NCBI GenBank assembly: GCA_037443205.1
Contig: JBBIOU010000037.1
Location: forward strand, 1-24,400
Length of the DNA: 24,400 nucleotides
Direction of reading: 5' to 3'
From: JBBIOU01 sp037443205
GTDB lineage: Bacteria > Bacteroidota > Bacteroidia > Flavobacteriales_D > UBA2798
The notes below the pieces were generated by a model that saw nothing but the letters and a program-made list of their open reading frames with translations, did not search any database and had not been told where the DNA came from. Shown here in pieces: positions 1 to 7,255 of the stretch (its first letter is position 1; each line of letters begins with the position of its first letter). A program made the position numbers and the translations under genes.

Positions 1-1
1 A

Positions 2-1162
2 GGAAATTTACTTACAGTAATTACGGATAAGAAAATTCCTGTAGAAAATATAAATATCACTGGTGAAGTTGAATATTTCATTGTAGAAATTCTATCTGCA
101 ACAGACTACTCTCCGTTTGGCGTCCTCCTACAAAACCGGAATTTTACGGGTGAGAAGTATAGGTACGGGTTTAATGGAATGGAGAAGGATAACGAACTAA
201 AGGGTGCTGGGAATAGTTATGACTTTGGGGCGAGAATGTATGATTCGAGGTTGGGGCGTTGGTTGAGTGTGGATCCGAAATGGAAAGTAGCGCCTCATTG
301 GTCTGTTTATCAGTCTTTCAAAAATTCACCTGCACAAAACATTGATATTGATGGAGAGGTTGTACAAGGAGCGAATGAAGCATCTTTTAATAAATTACAA
401 GGTACTGTTGATAAACTGTTTAGTAATTATGATGCTTTGAAATCTTTATTTAAACAACAAGATGGGACTTTACAATTTCAATCAATTAGTGAGTCAGATT
501 TTATAAATGCGGTGAAAGATATAAGTGATCCTGATATAAGAGCTTTAGCTAATGGTTATTTTGAGGCAGTAAATTCTACTATAACATATACATTTTTAGA
601 AACTCATTCTGGAAAATCAATAGCTAAAGAAGAAGGTTTTGATAATATTTTGAATGATTTAAATGAACCTGATAAAAAAGCATTTAATTCAAAATTTGGA
701 TTTTCTAATGGCGATATATTTGATAGAAGAATTGAAACAGGTGGAGAAAGATTCATTACTCAAGATGAAAGTCAAGTTGTGATACTTTTTAATGAAGAAC
801 TGATAGCTTCAACTGAGTGGGGTGCTGGAAAATATGGTTTAGAAAGCTCTAAGCGTAATTTAGAATCGGTATTAACAAGAACTTTAATTGGATCAATGTA
901 TGATGTGGATCCCTTTATTAAACAAAGTTCAGATGTAAACATTTTTCAGGCAAAAGATAAGTCAGAACTAAAAAAAGTGTATGGTCAAATTGAAAATACA
1001 ACTAGAAGAGTATTAAAATTGCCGCAATTTTATGAGTATGACTATAAATTGGAAAAAGAAACTATTATGGATATTATTCCAAAAGAGCTAGAATTGAATA
1101 TCTATAACGCCAATCCAAGAAATTTAACTATAGAAAAAGTGAACCCAAAAAATAAGGAATAA
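2..1162 (+). CDS. C-terminal part of an RHS-repeat polymorphic toxin protein (5' end outside window)
   Basis: The frame is open from the window edge, so the gene starts upstream; 386 residues are visible. Residues 1-95 or so are an RHS-associated core: SPFGVLLQNRNFTGEKY, YRYGFNGMEKD and YDSRLGRWLSVDP are visible. The usual core end (NNP...DPDG) is degenerate here (KNSPAQNIDIDGE). After about position 359 the sequence becomes a long, AT-rich, mostly helical-looking tip of about 265 residues that I do not recognise. In RHS/polymorphic toxin proteins the variable part after the core is the toxin, released from the RHS shell, so a toxin role is inferred from position only. No catalytic motif stands out. 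The stop codon overlaps the start of the next gene (TAATG at 1160-1164), as expected for a toxin-immunity pair. Confidence 0.85.
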   Translation, partial: GNLLTVITDKKIPVENINITGEVEYFIVEILSATDYSPFGVLLQNRNFTGEKYRYGFNGMEKDNELKGAGNSYDFGARMYDSRLGRWLSVDPKWKVAPHWSVYQSFKNSPAQNIDIDGEVVQGANEASFNKLQGTVDKLFSNYDALKSLFKQQDGTLQFQSISESDFINAVKDISDPDIRALANGYFEAVNSTITYTFLETHSGKSIAKEEGFDNILNDLNEPDKKAFNSKFGFSNGDIFDRRIETGGERFITQDESQVVILFNEELIASTEWGAGKYGLESSKRNLESVLTRTLIGSMYDVDPFIKQSSDVNIFQAKDKSELKKVYGQIENTTRRVLKLPQFYEYDYKLEKETIMDIIPKELELNIYNANPRNLTIEKVNPKNKE

Positions 1163-1761
1163 TGAAAATTATTAAGATGAAAAAGCAAGTAATGATAGTG
1201 TTAATATTTTTATTTTCATTGCTTATTAAAAACAACTCTATAGCGAGCAATGTTCAAATAGATAGTATTAAATGTAAAAACTATATTACTAAAAACATCA
1301 AAGGGTCATTTTTATTAAATGGTTCTAAAATCGGTATGTGGACATATTTTAATAATGTAACACCAAAACAGAATAATAGTACTATAGATACATTTTATGT
1401 TAGTAGTTATAGATTTATAATTGAAAGAAAAAATGAAATAGATAAATTTATCTTTTTTAAAGATACTGTTATTGATCAAATTTTTGGTTCAACATATCCT
1501 GTTTATGAATTAATTATAGATTTTAAAAACAAGTATGTTGCAAATGGATTTGAAATGTTTAAGTTTCATGCTAATAAAAATAATATTTCGTTTAGCCTAC
1601 TATATTTCAATGAAAAAATCACATTTGTTAAATTTGAAACCGAAGACAATAAGCATATCTATAAGTTTGAAAAAATCATAAATACAAAAAAAGAGCAGCA
1701 CATTTTTTATTATGATGAGAATCATGTTTTGGTTACATATATTATTAATAACGAAGAATAA
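1162..1761 (+). CDS. Small secreted protein, candidate immunity partner of the upstream RHS tip
   Basis: 199 residues, not recognised as a known family. The N-terminus has lysines followed by a hydrophobic stretch (VMIVLIFLFSLLI) and a small-residue region (SIAS), a signal peptide, so the product is probably periplasmic or membrane-attached. The rest is lysine-, isoleucine- and phenylalanine-rich with alternating beta-like stretches. The ATG shares one base with the stop of the RHS gene (TAATG); an in-frame ATG at 1177 is an alternative start. A small gene translationally coupled to a polymorphic toxin tip is normally its immunity gene, which is the inference here. A periplasmic partner would suggest that the toxin acts outside the cytoplasm. 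Base composition is as AT-rich as the toxin tip, consistent with joint transfer. Confidence 0.7.
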   Translation: MKIIKMKKQVMIVLIFLFSLLIKNNSIASNVQIDSIKCKNYITKNIKGSFLLNGSKIGMWTYFNNVTPKQNNSTIDTFYVSSYRFIIERKNEIDKFIFFKDTVIDQIFGSTYPVYELIIDFKNKYVANGFEMFKFHANKNNISFSLLYFNEKITFVKFETEDNKHIYKFEKIINTKKEQHIFYYDENHVLVTYIINNEE

Positions 1762-1856
1762 GTAATCTGCCAAATTACCAGCAAACAACTAAAATTGACC
1801 CATACCCTCGCACAAAAACACCCCTAATGAAAACAGGAAAACTTTTATATTTGGGT

Positions 1857-1949
1857 ATGAATAGGTTGTTGTATAGCTATGGAATGGGCGGACACGAGAA
1901 GGTGGACGAAGTAAAAGGCTCCTCCACATTTCACGAGATTATGAGATAA
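1857..1949 (+). pseudogene. Vestige of an RHS core (YGMGGHEKVDEVKGS)
   Basis: A 30-codon open stretch contains YGMGGHEKVDEVKGSS, which lines up with the core motif YGFNGxEKDDEVxGxG present in both flanking RHS genes (around 167-210 and 2923-2970). Homology is lost shortly on either side and a stop follows at 1947. It is therefore read as the remains of a third RHS core, perhaps the junction left when a toxin tip was deleted or replaced. The match is short, so chance resemblance is not fully excluded. Confidence 0.5.
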
Positions 1950-1995
1950 GCTACGTCAAATTAATTTTATTCATATTCATTTTTTAACCCGGCCT

Positions 1996-2118
1996 ATTTT
2001 CATGGAGTGTAATTTACGAAGCAGAATGCGGGGCACCCAAAGAGAAGTTCCGCAGCGTGCAGCAAGGAAATCACTCTTTGGGTCGCAATGCTGCGAGTAA
2101 ATTATATGGAATGAAAAT
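1996..2118. repeat. Large imperfect inverted repeat
   Basis: The left arm 1996-2044 and right arm 2074-2118 are imperfect reverse complements. Both begin, read inward, with ATTTTCAT, share TAATTTAC in the middle and end in ACCCAAAGAG. The inner 29 bases can pair further (TTCC at 2048 with GGAA at 2066). The structure resembles a mobile intergenic repeat or MITE; no transposase is encoded. Confidence 0.7.
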
Positions 2119-2122
2119 CAGC

Positions 2123-2253
2123 CTTGACTTCTTTTGTTACTTTTCTTTGTCAAGAAAGAAAAGTAATATATACTTTATTATAGTACATTGATTGTTTTTA
2201 TTTTACTTTCTTTTGTCTTGGAAACAAAAGAAAGTAACAAAGAAAAGTTCAAG
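2123..2253. repeat. Pair of perfect hairpins forming a larger inverted repeat
   Basis: Hairpin 1 is a perfect 12-bp stem (TTACTTTTCTTT at 2137-2148 with its complement at 2155-2166, 6-nt loop). Hairpin 2 is a perfect 14-bp stem (TTACTTTCTTTTGT at 2203-2216 with its complement at 2224-2237, 7-nt loop). The outer parts CTTGACTT (2123) and AAGTTCAAG (2245-2253) also pair, so the whole block is a nested palindrome. Low-complexity CTTT/AAAG composition is typical of Bacteroidota intergenic repeats. It could act as a terminator or as a recombination substrate; neither is proven. Confidence 0.75.
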
Positions 2254-2279
2254 ACGCAAATAAGCTTCAGCGCGCTCTA

Positions 2280-2326
2280 AAAACTTCTTAACGCAAATGC
2301 ATTACATCTGCATTTGCTAAAGTTTT
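2280..2326. repeat. Hairpin with GCAAATGCA stem
   Basis: GCAAATGCA at 2293-2301 pairs perfectly with TGCATTTGC at 2309-2317, and AAAACTT (2280-2286) pairs with AAGTTTT (2320-2326). A T-run follows the right arm on the plus strand, so it could terminate transcription. A related GCAAAyGCA word occurs in the rpsO-pnp hairpin at 7256-7282. Confidence 0.55.
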
Positions 2327-2441
2327 TATTCACGCCATGCGCACGCCCGCATTTGCGTCAGGCTTACGCGCTTTAAAAACCTCTTTGTTACTCTGTGCTC
2401 TTTGTGGTTTAAAAATTTTTCCTTAAATTTGGCTACGCCTG

Positions 2442-2460
2442 CACTGAGCGAAACGCAGTG
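2442..2460. repeat. Short stem-loop next to the RHS cassette junction
   Basis: CACTG (2442-2446) and CAGTG (2456-2460) flank AGCGAAACG, followed by AAGTCGAAGT up to 2470. RHS homology begins directly after, at 2471. The wording resembles a short interspersed intergenic repeat; only one copy is seen in this window. Confidence 0.4.
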
Positions 2461-2476
2461 AAGTCGAAGTGATGCT

Positions 2477-3811
2477 ATGGGACACCGAATAGCCAAACAT
2501 ATATACACAAGTGCAAACGTATGGGAGAAATCTACTTACTACGTTCGCGATGCGCAGGGCAATGTAATGAGTGTGTATGAGCATAGCAACGATAATCAAT
2601 CGCAAACGGTGAGTTACAAATTGGCCGAGCAGAACGCTTACGGTTCATCGCGATTAGGTATGCGCAATGCGGACAAAGAGTTAATTGCTCCTATACAGCA
2701 CACTAATCATTACTCGCATGTATTAGGCAAAAAGCAATACGAATTATCTAATCACCTTGGCAATGTTTTAACCGTAATTACCGACAAAAAACAAGCTGTA
2801 GAAAGCACCACCACCACCGGCACAGTTGATTATTTTGTGGTAGAGATTTTAAGCGCAAGTGATTACTCACCGTTTGGCGTACTCCTACAAAACCGCAATT
2901 TTACGAGTGAAAAGTATAGGTATGGGTTCAATGGGCAAGAGAAAGATGACGAGGTGGCTGGTAGTGGAAACTCATATACGGCAGAATATTGGCAATATGA
3001 TAGCAGATTGGGAAGGAGATGGAATTTAGACCCCAAACGTGTTACTGGTATAAGTGAATATTCTTGTTTCTTAAACAATCCGATATACTTCGCAGACCCT
3101 AACGGGGATGAAGTAGATACAAAAATGGATGGGAAGCTTAGAAAGCAACTTGGAATTTCTAAAAAGGAAGCGAAGAACTATACCCCCGAAATGATAAAAC
3201 GAATGTTTGCCGAAGAATATGGTATAGGTGTTGAAATGAGAAAAGGAAAGTTGGTTTATACAGGCGATGTTAAAACTAATAAACAAGTTTCGGAGGATGC
3301 TAGAAATATGTGGATTGCTGAATTAAAAGAAGGGTATCAGAGTAAGCATAGCTTGTTACTGACATTTAATAATAAAAATGTTGATTTAGGTGATAATACG
3401 CGATTAACAAGTGAAAGAAAAGGTCCTACATTAACAAGATTAGATTTGGGAGATTTTGAATCGAGTGATTTTAGAGTTAAAGGGGACGATTATCATGGAG
3501 TTCCCATAAGGGCTCATAATCTTGCGCGAGTTGCAGAGCATGAAGTTCTTACTCATGGAGTACTAGGGTTAGGTGATGATTATATGCAGTCAAAACACCC
3601 TGAAAATTGGGGTAGTTTTAATCCTGAATCCGATCCTGGCAACACAGTATATTACACAAAAAGATTTTTTGAGCAGATGGGCCTGCCTTATAGATTAAAC
3701 TATTACGGTAGGGCTGGTCGAGAATATAAAGTAGGTAAACAGTCTTTTCAGATGTATCAAATTCGATTCTCAAACGGAGGAGCGGTTATTACTGTAACTA
3801 AAATAAAATAA
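2477..3811 (+). CDS. Orphan RHS core with metallopeptidase-like toxin tip
   Basis: 444 residues from the first ATG, but in-frame RHS homology already starts at 2471 (DAMGHRIAKH) after a stop at 2459, so this is an RHS C-terminus lacking the secretion and shell-forming N-terminal parts. Residues 1-210 are RHS core: YVRDAQGNVMSVYEH, SNHLGNVLTVITD, SPFGVLLQNRNF, YRYGFNGQEKDDEV, YDSRLGRRWNLDP and NNPIYFADPNG. They closely match the core of the gene at the window's left edge. Residues 211-444 form an unrelated tip with HEVLTHG at 355-361 (bases 3539-3559), an HExxxH motif like the zinc site of M49 peptidases, followed by GLGDDY with possible third-ligand acids. A metallopeptidase toxin is a prediction from this motif only. 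A small secreted gene follows 6 bases downstream. Without its own N-terminus this is probably a silent, displaced tip. Confidence 0.8.
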   Translation: MGHRIAKHIYTSANVWEKSTYYVRDAQGNVMSVYEHSNDNQSQTVSYKLAEQNAYGSSRLGMRNADKELIAPIQHTNHYSHVLGKKQYELSNHLGNVLTVITDKKQAVESTTTTGTVDYFVVEILSASDYSPFGVLLQNRNFTSEKYRYGFNGQEKDDEVAGSGNSYTAEYWQYDSRLGRRWNLDPKRVTGISEYSCFLNNPIYFADPNGDEVDTKMDGKLRKQLGISKKEAKNYTPEMIKRMFAEEYGIGVEMRKGKLVYTGDVKTNKQVSEDARNMWIAELKEGYQSKHSLLLTFNNKNVDLGDNTRLTSERKGPTLTRLDLGDFESSDFRVKGDDYHGVPIRAHNLARVAEHEVLTHGVLGLGDDYMQSKHPENWGSFNPESDPGNTVYYTKRFFEQMGLPYRLNYYGRAGREYKVGKQSFQMYQIRFSNGGAVITVTKIK

Positions 3812-3817
3812 CCTTTT

Positions 3818-4336
3818 ATGAAAAGAGTCATATTATCCTTTGGTTTATTTTTTATCTGTATTGTTGGGTATTCTCAATCATTTGATTTTACTGAATGGTT
3901 TAAAGGTGTTAGAACAGATACTATTTATGAAAATAAATTAGTAATGGAAATAAGAGCGTTTAAAGATGAGGATTCCATAATATGTAAAAAAAGATTTGAC
4001 GATTTCGGGAAGATAAAATCTGCTGAATTAAATATAACCTATGGAAGGTATAAGATGTTCTTATATCACAGGAAATATGATTTTGATAGTTCGGGATTAC
4101 TAATTAAAGATTCTTTGGTTGATTATCGTAATAATGATAATCAGCAAATCATTGTTAAAAATTATTATCCGGATAGTAAACTGTGGAAAGAGTCAATATC
4201 AAAAGGAAAAAAAGTAAAAGGACGTGGGGTTGGAGAAACTTTTAGTTGGGGTACAACATGGGTTACCACTCGTAAAGAGTATAACGAGTTTGGTGAGATA
4301 ATCTACGAAGAAAAATCAACAAGGTATCACCGATAA
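3818..4336 (+). CDS. Small secreted protein, candidate immunity partner of the orphan RHS tip
   Basis: 172 residues. The N-terminus MKRVILSFGLFFICIVGYSQ is a clear signal peptide with probable cleavage after YSQ, so the mature protein should be periplasmic. The rest shows several loose repeats of a tyrosine/phenylalanine-rich beta pattern (DDFGKIKSAEL, DSSGLLIKDSL, YPDSKLWKES, NEFGEIIYEEKS) reminiscent of MORN/YwqK-type antitoxin repeats; that similarity is by eye. It starts 6 bases after the RHS stop, so the two are probably co-transcribed. By position it is the likely immunity protein of the HExxxH tip. The family is not recognised with certainty. Confidence 0.65.
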   Translation: MKRVILSFGLFFICIVGYSQSFDFTEWFKGVRTDTIYENKLVMEIRAFKDEDSIICKKRFDDFGKIKSAELNITYGRYKMFLYHRKYDFDSSGLLIKDSLVDYRNNDNQQIIVKNYYPDSKLWKESISKGKKVKGRGVGETFSWGTTWVTTRKEYNEFGEIIYEEKSTRYHR

Positions 4337-4358
4337 TAAATAAAGTAAGCGTAATCCC

Positions 4359-4381
4359 AAAGCCCGGACTTGCCGGCTTTT
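4359..4381. terminator. Hairpin between the RHS locus and the decayed regulator
   Basis: AAAGCCCGG (4359-4367) pairs with CCGGCTTT (4373-4380) with one bulged C and loop ACTTG. It sits between convergent genes: 23 bases after the stop of the secreted protein and overlapping the end of the minus-strand regulator remnant. The T-run on the plus strand is short, so termination is likely but not certain. Confidence 0.55.
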
Positions 4382-4740
4382 ACTTTCCTAACTTAATCTT
4401 CCCGTCCATCAGGTCTTTCATCTGTTTTTTAGTGAGCATGGAGTTAATGATTTTGATAAGGGAGTTTTTTTCGTCCTCGTCTAGCTGGTTAATCATGGCA
4501 AGCTGTTCGTTAAACTCGTGGTTCTGAATATCCACTACACTTTTACGCTTTCGTTTAAAAGTTGGTCAGCCGAAACGGCAAACACTTTCATTAAACGTGC
4601 ACAATATCAATAGAAGGCACAAGGTGCCCGTTTTCCATTTTAGACAGATGCGTAACATGAATATGGAGCTTGTCGGCCAACTCCTGTTGGCTCATCTCGG
4701 CAGCCTTACGTAAAGCCTTAATCTTCTCGTTAAACTTCAT
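4380..4740 (-). pseudogene. XRE-family HTH regulator broken by two frameshifts
   Basis: Read from the ATG at 4740, the N-terminus is a typical XRE helix-turn-helix: MKFNEKIKALRKAAEMSQQE, then LADKLHIHVTHLSKMENG. The frame stops after SIDIVHV near 4597, but the next frame continues RLMKVFAVSADQLLNES until about 4540. A further frame then gives VDIQNHEFNEQLAMINQLDE and ends MKDLMDGKIKLGK with a stop at 4380. Joined, these give one normal-length (about 117 residue) regulator of a type common in Bacteroidota, with the coiled DEDEKNSLIKIINSML tail. The two one-base shifts are near 4595-4605 and 4532-4540. An upstream in-frame ATG at 4773 precedes the TAACTTTG box at 4762-4769 and is unlikely to be used. 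Either decay or sequencing error explains it. Confidence 0.75.
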
Positions 4741-4761
4741 TACGGTCAATATAACTTGCTC

Positions 4762-4769
4762 CAAAGTTA
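4762..4769 (-). promoter_or_regulatory. Bacteroidota -7 box of the HTH regulator remnant
   Basis: The minus strand reads TAACTTTG, matching TAnnTTTG, 21 bases before the ATG at 4740. No good TTTG box lies 19 nt upstream. It argues for the 4740 start rather than 4773. Confidence 0.45.
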
Positions 4770-4835
4770 CCATATAATACAGGTTTTTAGGTGTTTTAAA
4801 CCCAAACTCAGCATTAGAAATTTTATTTCAAATTT

Positions 4836-4850
4836 TCCGCCAGAGGCGGA
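4836..4850. repeat. Small perfect hairpin TCCGCC-AGA-GGCGGA
   Basis: Six perfect pairs around a 3-nt loop. This type of short GC-rich palindrome is commonly scattered between genes in Bacteroidota. No T-run follows on either strand, so it is not called a terminator. Confidence 0.5.
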
Positions 4851-4890
4851 CTGAGTGTGTTGAGTGCCGTGTGGGATTTGGGTTATCCGC

Positions 4891-4925
4891 CATCAGGCGA
4901 GCATTACCCATGCTAATGCGTAATG
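4891..4925. repeat. Interspersed repeat, copy 1
   Basis: CAGGCGAGCATTAC (4894-4907) followed by CATGCT and AATG. The same 14-mer and a very similar continuation occur at 17660-17690. CATTAC (4902-4907) and GTAATG (4920-4925) can pair, so the unit forms a hairpin like REP elements. With only two copies in view, family size is unknown. Confidence 0.6.
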
Positions 4926-5082
4926 TGTGATAAATCAAATCAAGAAAGAAAATTAAGCCCAATGCCTTTTAATAGGCGGTATGCTCACTCCAACAATTAC
5001 GGTAAATTAAATTACTAATACTAAATTTAGGTTAAAAACTACCCTCAAAAAAAATACATCCGCTTTTGGGGTATATCTGCAA

Positions 5083-7224
5083 TCACGCATTGTTTGATTC
5101 GGGTTTAGGCAATAGCACTTTGCGCGATAACTTCCATTTATTGTTTTTAGGGTCTTTGCCCAGCACTTTAAATTCTACTTCATCACCTAATTTTAGGGCG
5201 TCTTCTACTTTTTCCAGTCTGCGGTGTTCTATTTCGCTAATGTGTAATAAGCCGTCAGTGCCCGGCACAATTTCTACAAAGGCGCCAAAGGGTTGTATGT
5301 TTTTTACTTTGCCTTTGTATATCTGTCCTGATTCAACTTGCGGGGGAAAGGCAATTAACTTAATGCGGTTTATGGCATCATCAAGTGCTGATTTGTTGTT
5401 GCAGGCAATTTCTACTTTTCCTTTTCCGTTTTCTTCAGTAATGGTAATAACTGAACCGGTTATTTTTTGTATTTCCTGTATCACTTTTCCGCCCGGGCCT
5501 ATTATGGCGCCTATTACATCTTGTGGCACTTCCAGATATTCTATGCGCGGAGCGTGAGGTTTGTAGTCGGAGCGAGGTTCGCTGATGGTTTTTTTCATTT
5601 CGGCAAGTATGTGCAATCTGCCTGCGCGGGCTTGTTCTAAGGCTTTACGTAATATTTCTTCCGATAAACCATCTACTTTAATATCCATTTGGCAGGCAGT
5701 AATGCCGTCTTCTGTACCGGTTACTTTAAAATCCATATCGCCTAAGTGGTCTTCATCGCCCAGTATATCTGATAATATGGCATACTTGGTATTTCCTTTA
5801 TCGGTAATTAGCCCCATGGCTATACCCGAAACAGGTTTTTTAATTTTTACTCCTCCGTCTAATAAGGCTAAGGTACCGGCACACACAGTTGCCATAGAAG
5901 ACGAGCCGTTAGATTCAAGTATATCCGAAACCAGGCGAATGGTATAAGGGCAGTCTTCAACCGAAGGTAGTACCGGTTTTAAGGCTCTTAGAGCCAGATT
6001 GCCGTGTCCTATTTCTCTGCGGCTGGTACCTCTTAGGGGGCGTGCCTCTCCGGTAGAATAGGGGGGGAAGTTGTAGTGCAGGGTAAATTTTTCTGAGCCT
6101 TTGTGTGTTACTCCGTCAATTTCCTGTTCGTCTAAGGTGCTGCCCAGGGTTAAGGTTGTTAACGATTGTGTTTCACCGCGGGTAAATATAGCCGAACCAT
6201 GTGCCGAGGGTAAATAATCTACTTCGCACCAGATAGGGCGTATTTCATTCGTTTTTCTGCCATCTAAGCGCACGCCTTCATCCAGTATCATTCTGCGCAT
6301 GGCTTCTTTTTCTACTTCGTGATAGTAGCGGTTAATGAGGGCTTCTTTTTCTTCGAGTTCTTCGGCACTGTATTGGGCTTTAAATTCATCCAGCAATGCT
6401 TTAAAGGCTTCTCCCCGTTGTTCTTTGCTCGAAGGCGTCTTAGCTATGGCATAACATTTTGCATAGGTTTCGTTTTTAACTTTTGCTCTTAGTTCCTCAT
6501 CGTGTGTTTCGTGGCAGTAGGTGCGGTGTACACCGCCTTTGGGCGAAAGTTTTGCCATTTCCTGCAATAAAGCACATTGTTCTTTTATTGCCTGATGGGC
6601 TGTAAGTATGGCTTGAATCATAACCTCTTCGCTCACTTCTTTCATTTCGCCTTCAACCATAATTATATCTTTGGCGCTGCCGGCCACAATTAAGTCTAAT
6701 TCGGCATTGGCTAATTCATCTTTGTAAGGGTTGATAACGTATTGTCCGTTGATGAGTGCTACGCGTACTTCAGAAACGGGTCCGTTAAAGGGAATATCTG
6801 ATACGGCTAATGTGGCTGCAGCGGCCAAACAAGCCAAGGCATCGGGCAGTATTTTTTCATCACCCGAAATAAGTTGCACTATTACTTGTGTATCGGCATG
6901 AAAATCATCCGGAAACAAAGGTCGTAAAGCACGGTCTATCAGCCGGCTTACAAGTATCTCGTAATCGCTGGGGCGTGCTTCGCGTTTAAAAAATCCGCCC
7001 GGAAATTTACCTATGGCCGAAAATTTTTCTTTGTATTCTACCGTAAGTGGCATAAAATCTACGCCTTCTTTTGCTTCTTTATTGGCACATACGGTTGCCA
7101 ATAACATGGTATTTCCTTGTTTTAATACCACCGAGCCATCAGCTTGTTTAGCTAATTTTCCGCTTTCTATCTCAATGATTTTTCCATCACCCAGATTGAT
7201 TGTTTTTTTAAATCCTAATTGCAT
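5083..7224 (-). CDS. pnp: Polynucleotide phosphorylase
   Basis: 713 residues, the usual length. It degrades RNA 3' to 5' phosphorolytically, releasing nucleoside diphosphates, as a trimer that in many bacteria joins the RNA degradosome. Domain order is complete. The first RNase PH domain has FFKREARPSDYEILVSRLID; a helical linker follows; the second RNase PH domain starts near VRLDGRKTNEIRPI and keeps RGETQSL, SNGSSSMATVCAG and the catalytic acids in GDEDHLGDMDFKVTG. The KH domain (from about 563) has the GxxG loop IIGPGGK, and the S1 domain (633 to about 702) has GAFVEIVPGTDGLLHISEI. It lies 82 bases after rpsO on the same strand, the widely conserved rpsO-pnp order, with a hairpin in the gap. 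Identification is secure. Confidence 0.98.
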   Translation of the reverse strand: MQLGFKKTINLGDGKIIEIESGKLAKQADGSVVLKQGNTMLLATVCANKEAKEGVDFMPLTVEYKEKFSAIGKFPGGFFKREARPSDYEILVSRLIDRALRPLFPDDFHADTQVIVQLISGDEKILPDALACLAAAATLAVSDIPFNGPVSEVRVALINGQYVINPYKDELANAELDLIVAGSAKDIIMVEGEMKEVSEEVMIQAILTAHQAIKEQCALLQEMAKLSPKGGVHRTYCHETHDEELRAKVKNETYAKCYAIAKTPSSKEQRGEAFKALLDEFKAQYSAEELEEKEALINRYYHEVEKEAMRRMILDEGVRLDGRKTNEIRPIWCEVDYLPSAHGSAIFTRGETQSLTTLTLGSTLDEQEIDGVTHKGSEKFTLHYNFPPYSTGEARPLRGTSRREIGHGNLALRALKPVLPSVEDCPYTIRLVSDILESNGSSSMATVCAGTLALLDGGVKIKKPVSGIAMGLITDKGNTKYAILSDILGDEDHLGDMDFKVTGTEDGITACQMDIKVDGLSEEILRKALEQARAGRLHILAEMKKTISEPRSDYKPHAPRIEYLEVPQDVIGAIIGPGGKVIQEIQKITGSVITITEENGKGKVEIACNNKSALDDAINRIKLIAFPPQVESGQIYKGKVKNIQPFGAFVEIVPGTDGLLHISEIEHRRLEKVEDALKLGDEVEFKVLGKDPKNNKWKLSRKVLLPKPESNNA

Positions 7225-7255
7225 ATTTTTTCGTCTTTAATTAATTAAATAAGAA

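Larger units (their letters stand above)
1762..2470. other. Intergenic region between two RHS units, rich in repeats
   Basis: There is no intact gene in these 709 bases; short frames on both strands here look random. What can be seen, in order: a vestige of an RHS core (1857-1949), a large imperfect inverted repeat (1996-2118), two perfect tandem hairpins (2137-2166 and 2203-2237) that together form a larger inverted repeat, another hairpin (2280-2326), and a short stem-loop (2442-2460) ending against the start of RHS homology at 2471. Each is listed separately. Confidence 0.7.
4774..5082. other. Non-coding region with short repeats
   Basis: There is no credible gene. It holds a perfect small hairpin TCCGCC-AGA-GGCGGA (4836-4850) and an interspersed element at 4891-4925 whose second copy lies at 17657-17691. 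An A8 run at 5047-5054, a T8 on the pnp-coding strand, may help end pnp transcription. Confidence 0.5.

Noticed and set aside
2326..2605. Two overlapping 60-codon minus-strand frames in the RHS gap
   Set aside because: Cys/Arg-rich low-plausibility products in repeat DNA, with no start context or homology.
3539..3556. Classical HExxH zincin motif in the RHS tip
   Set aside because: The spacing is HE-VLT-H, three residues, so it is HExxxH and not the zincin signature; the claim was kept only in that form.
5066..5557. 163-codon plus-strand open frame opposite pnp
   Set aside because: It lies wholly antisense to well-conserved pnp sequence and its translation (Ser/Phe/Pro-rich) has no family look; other antisense frames over pnp, accD, eno and carA were dismissed for the same reason.
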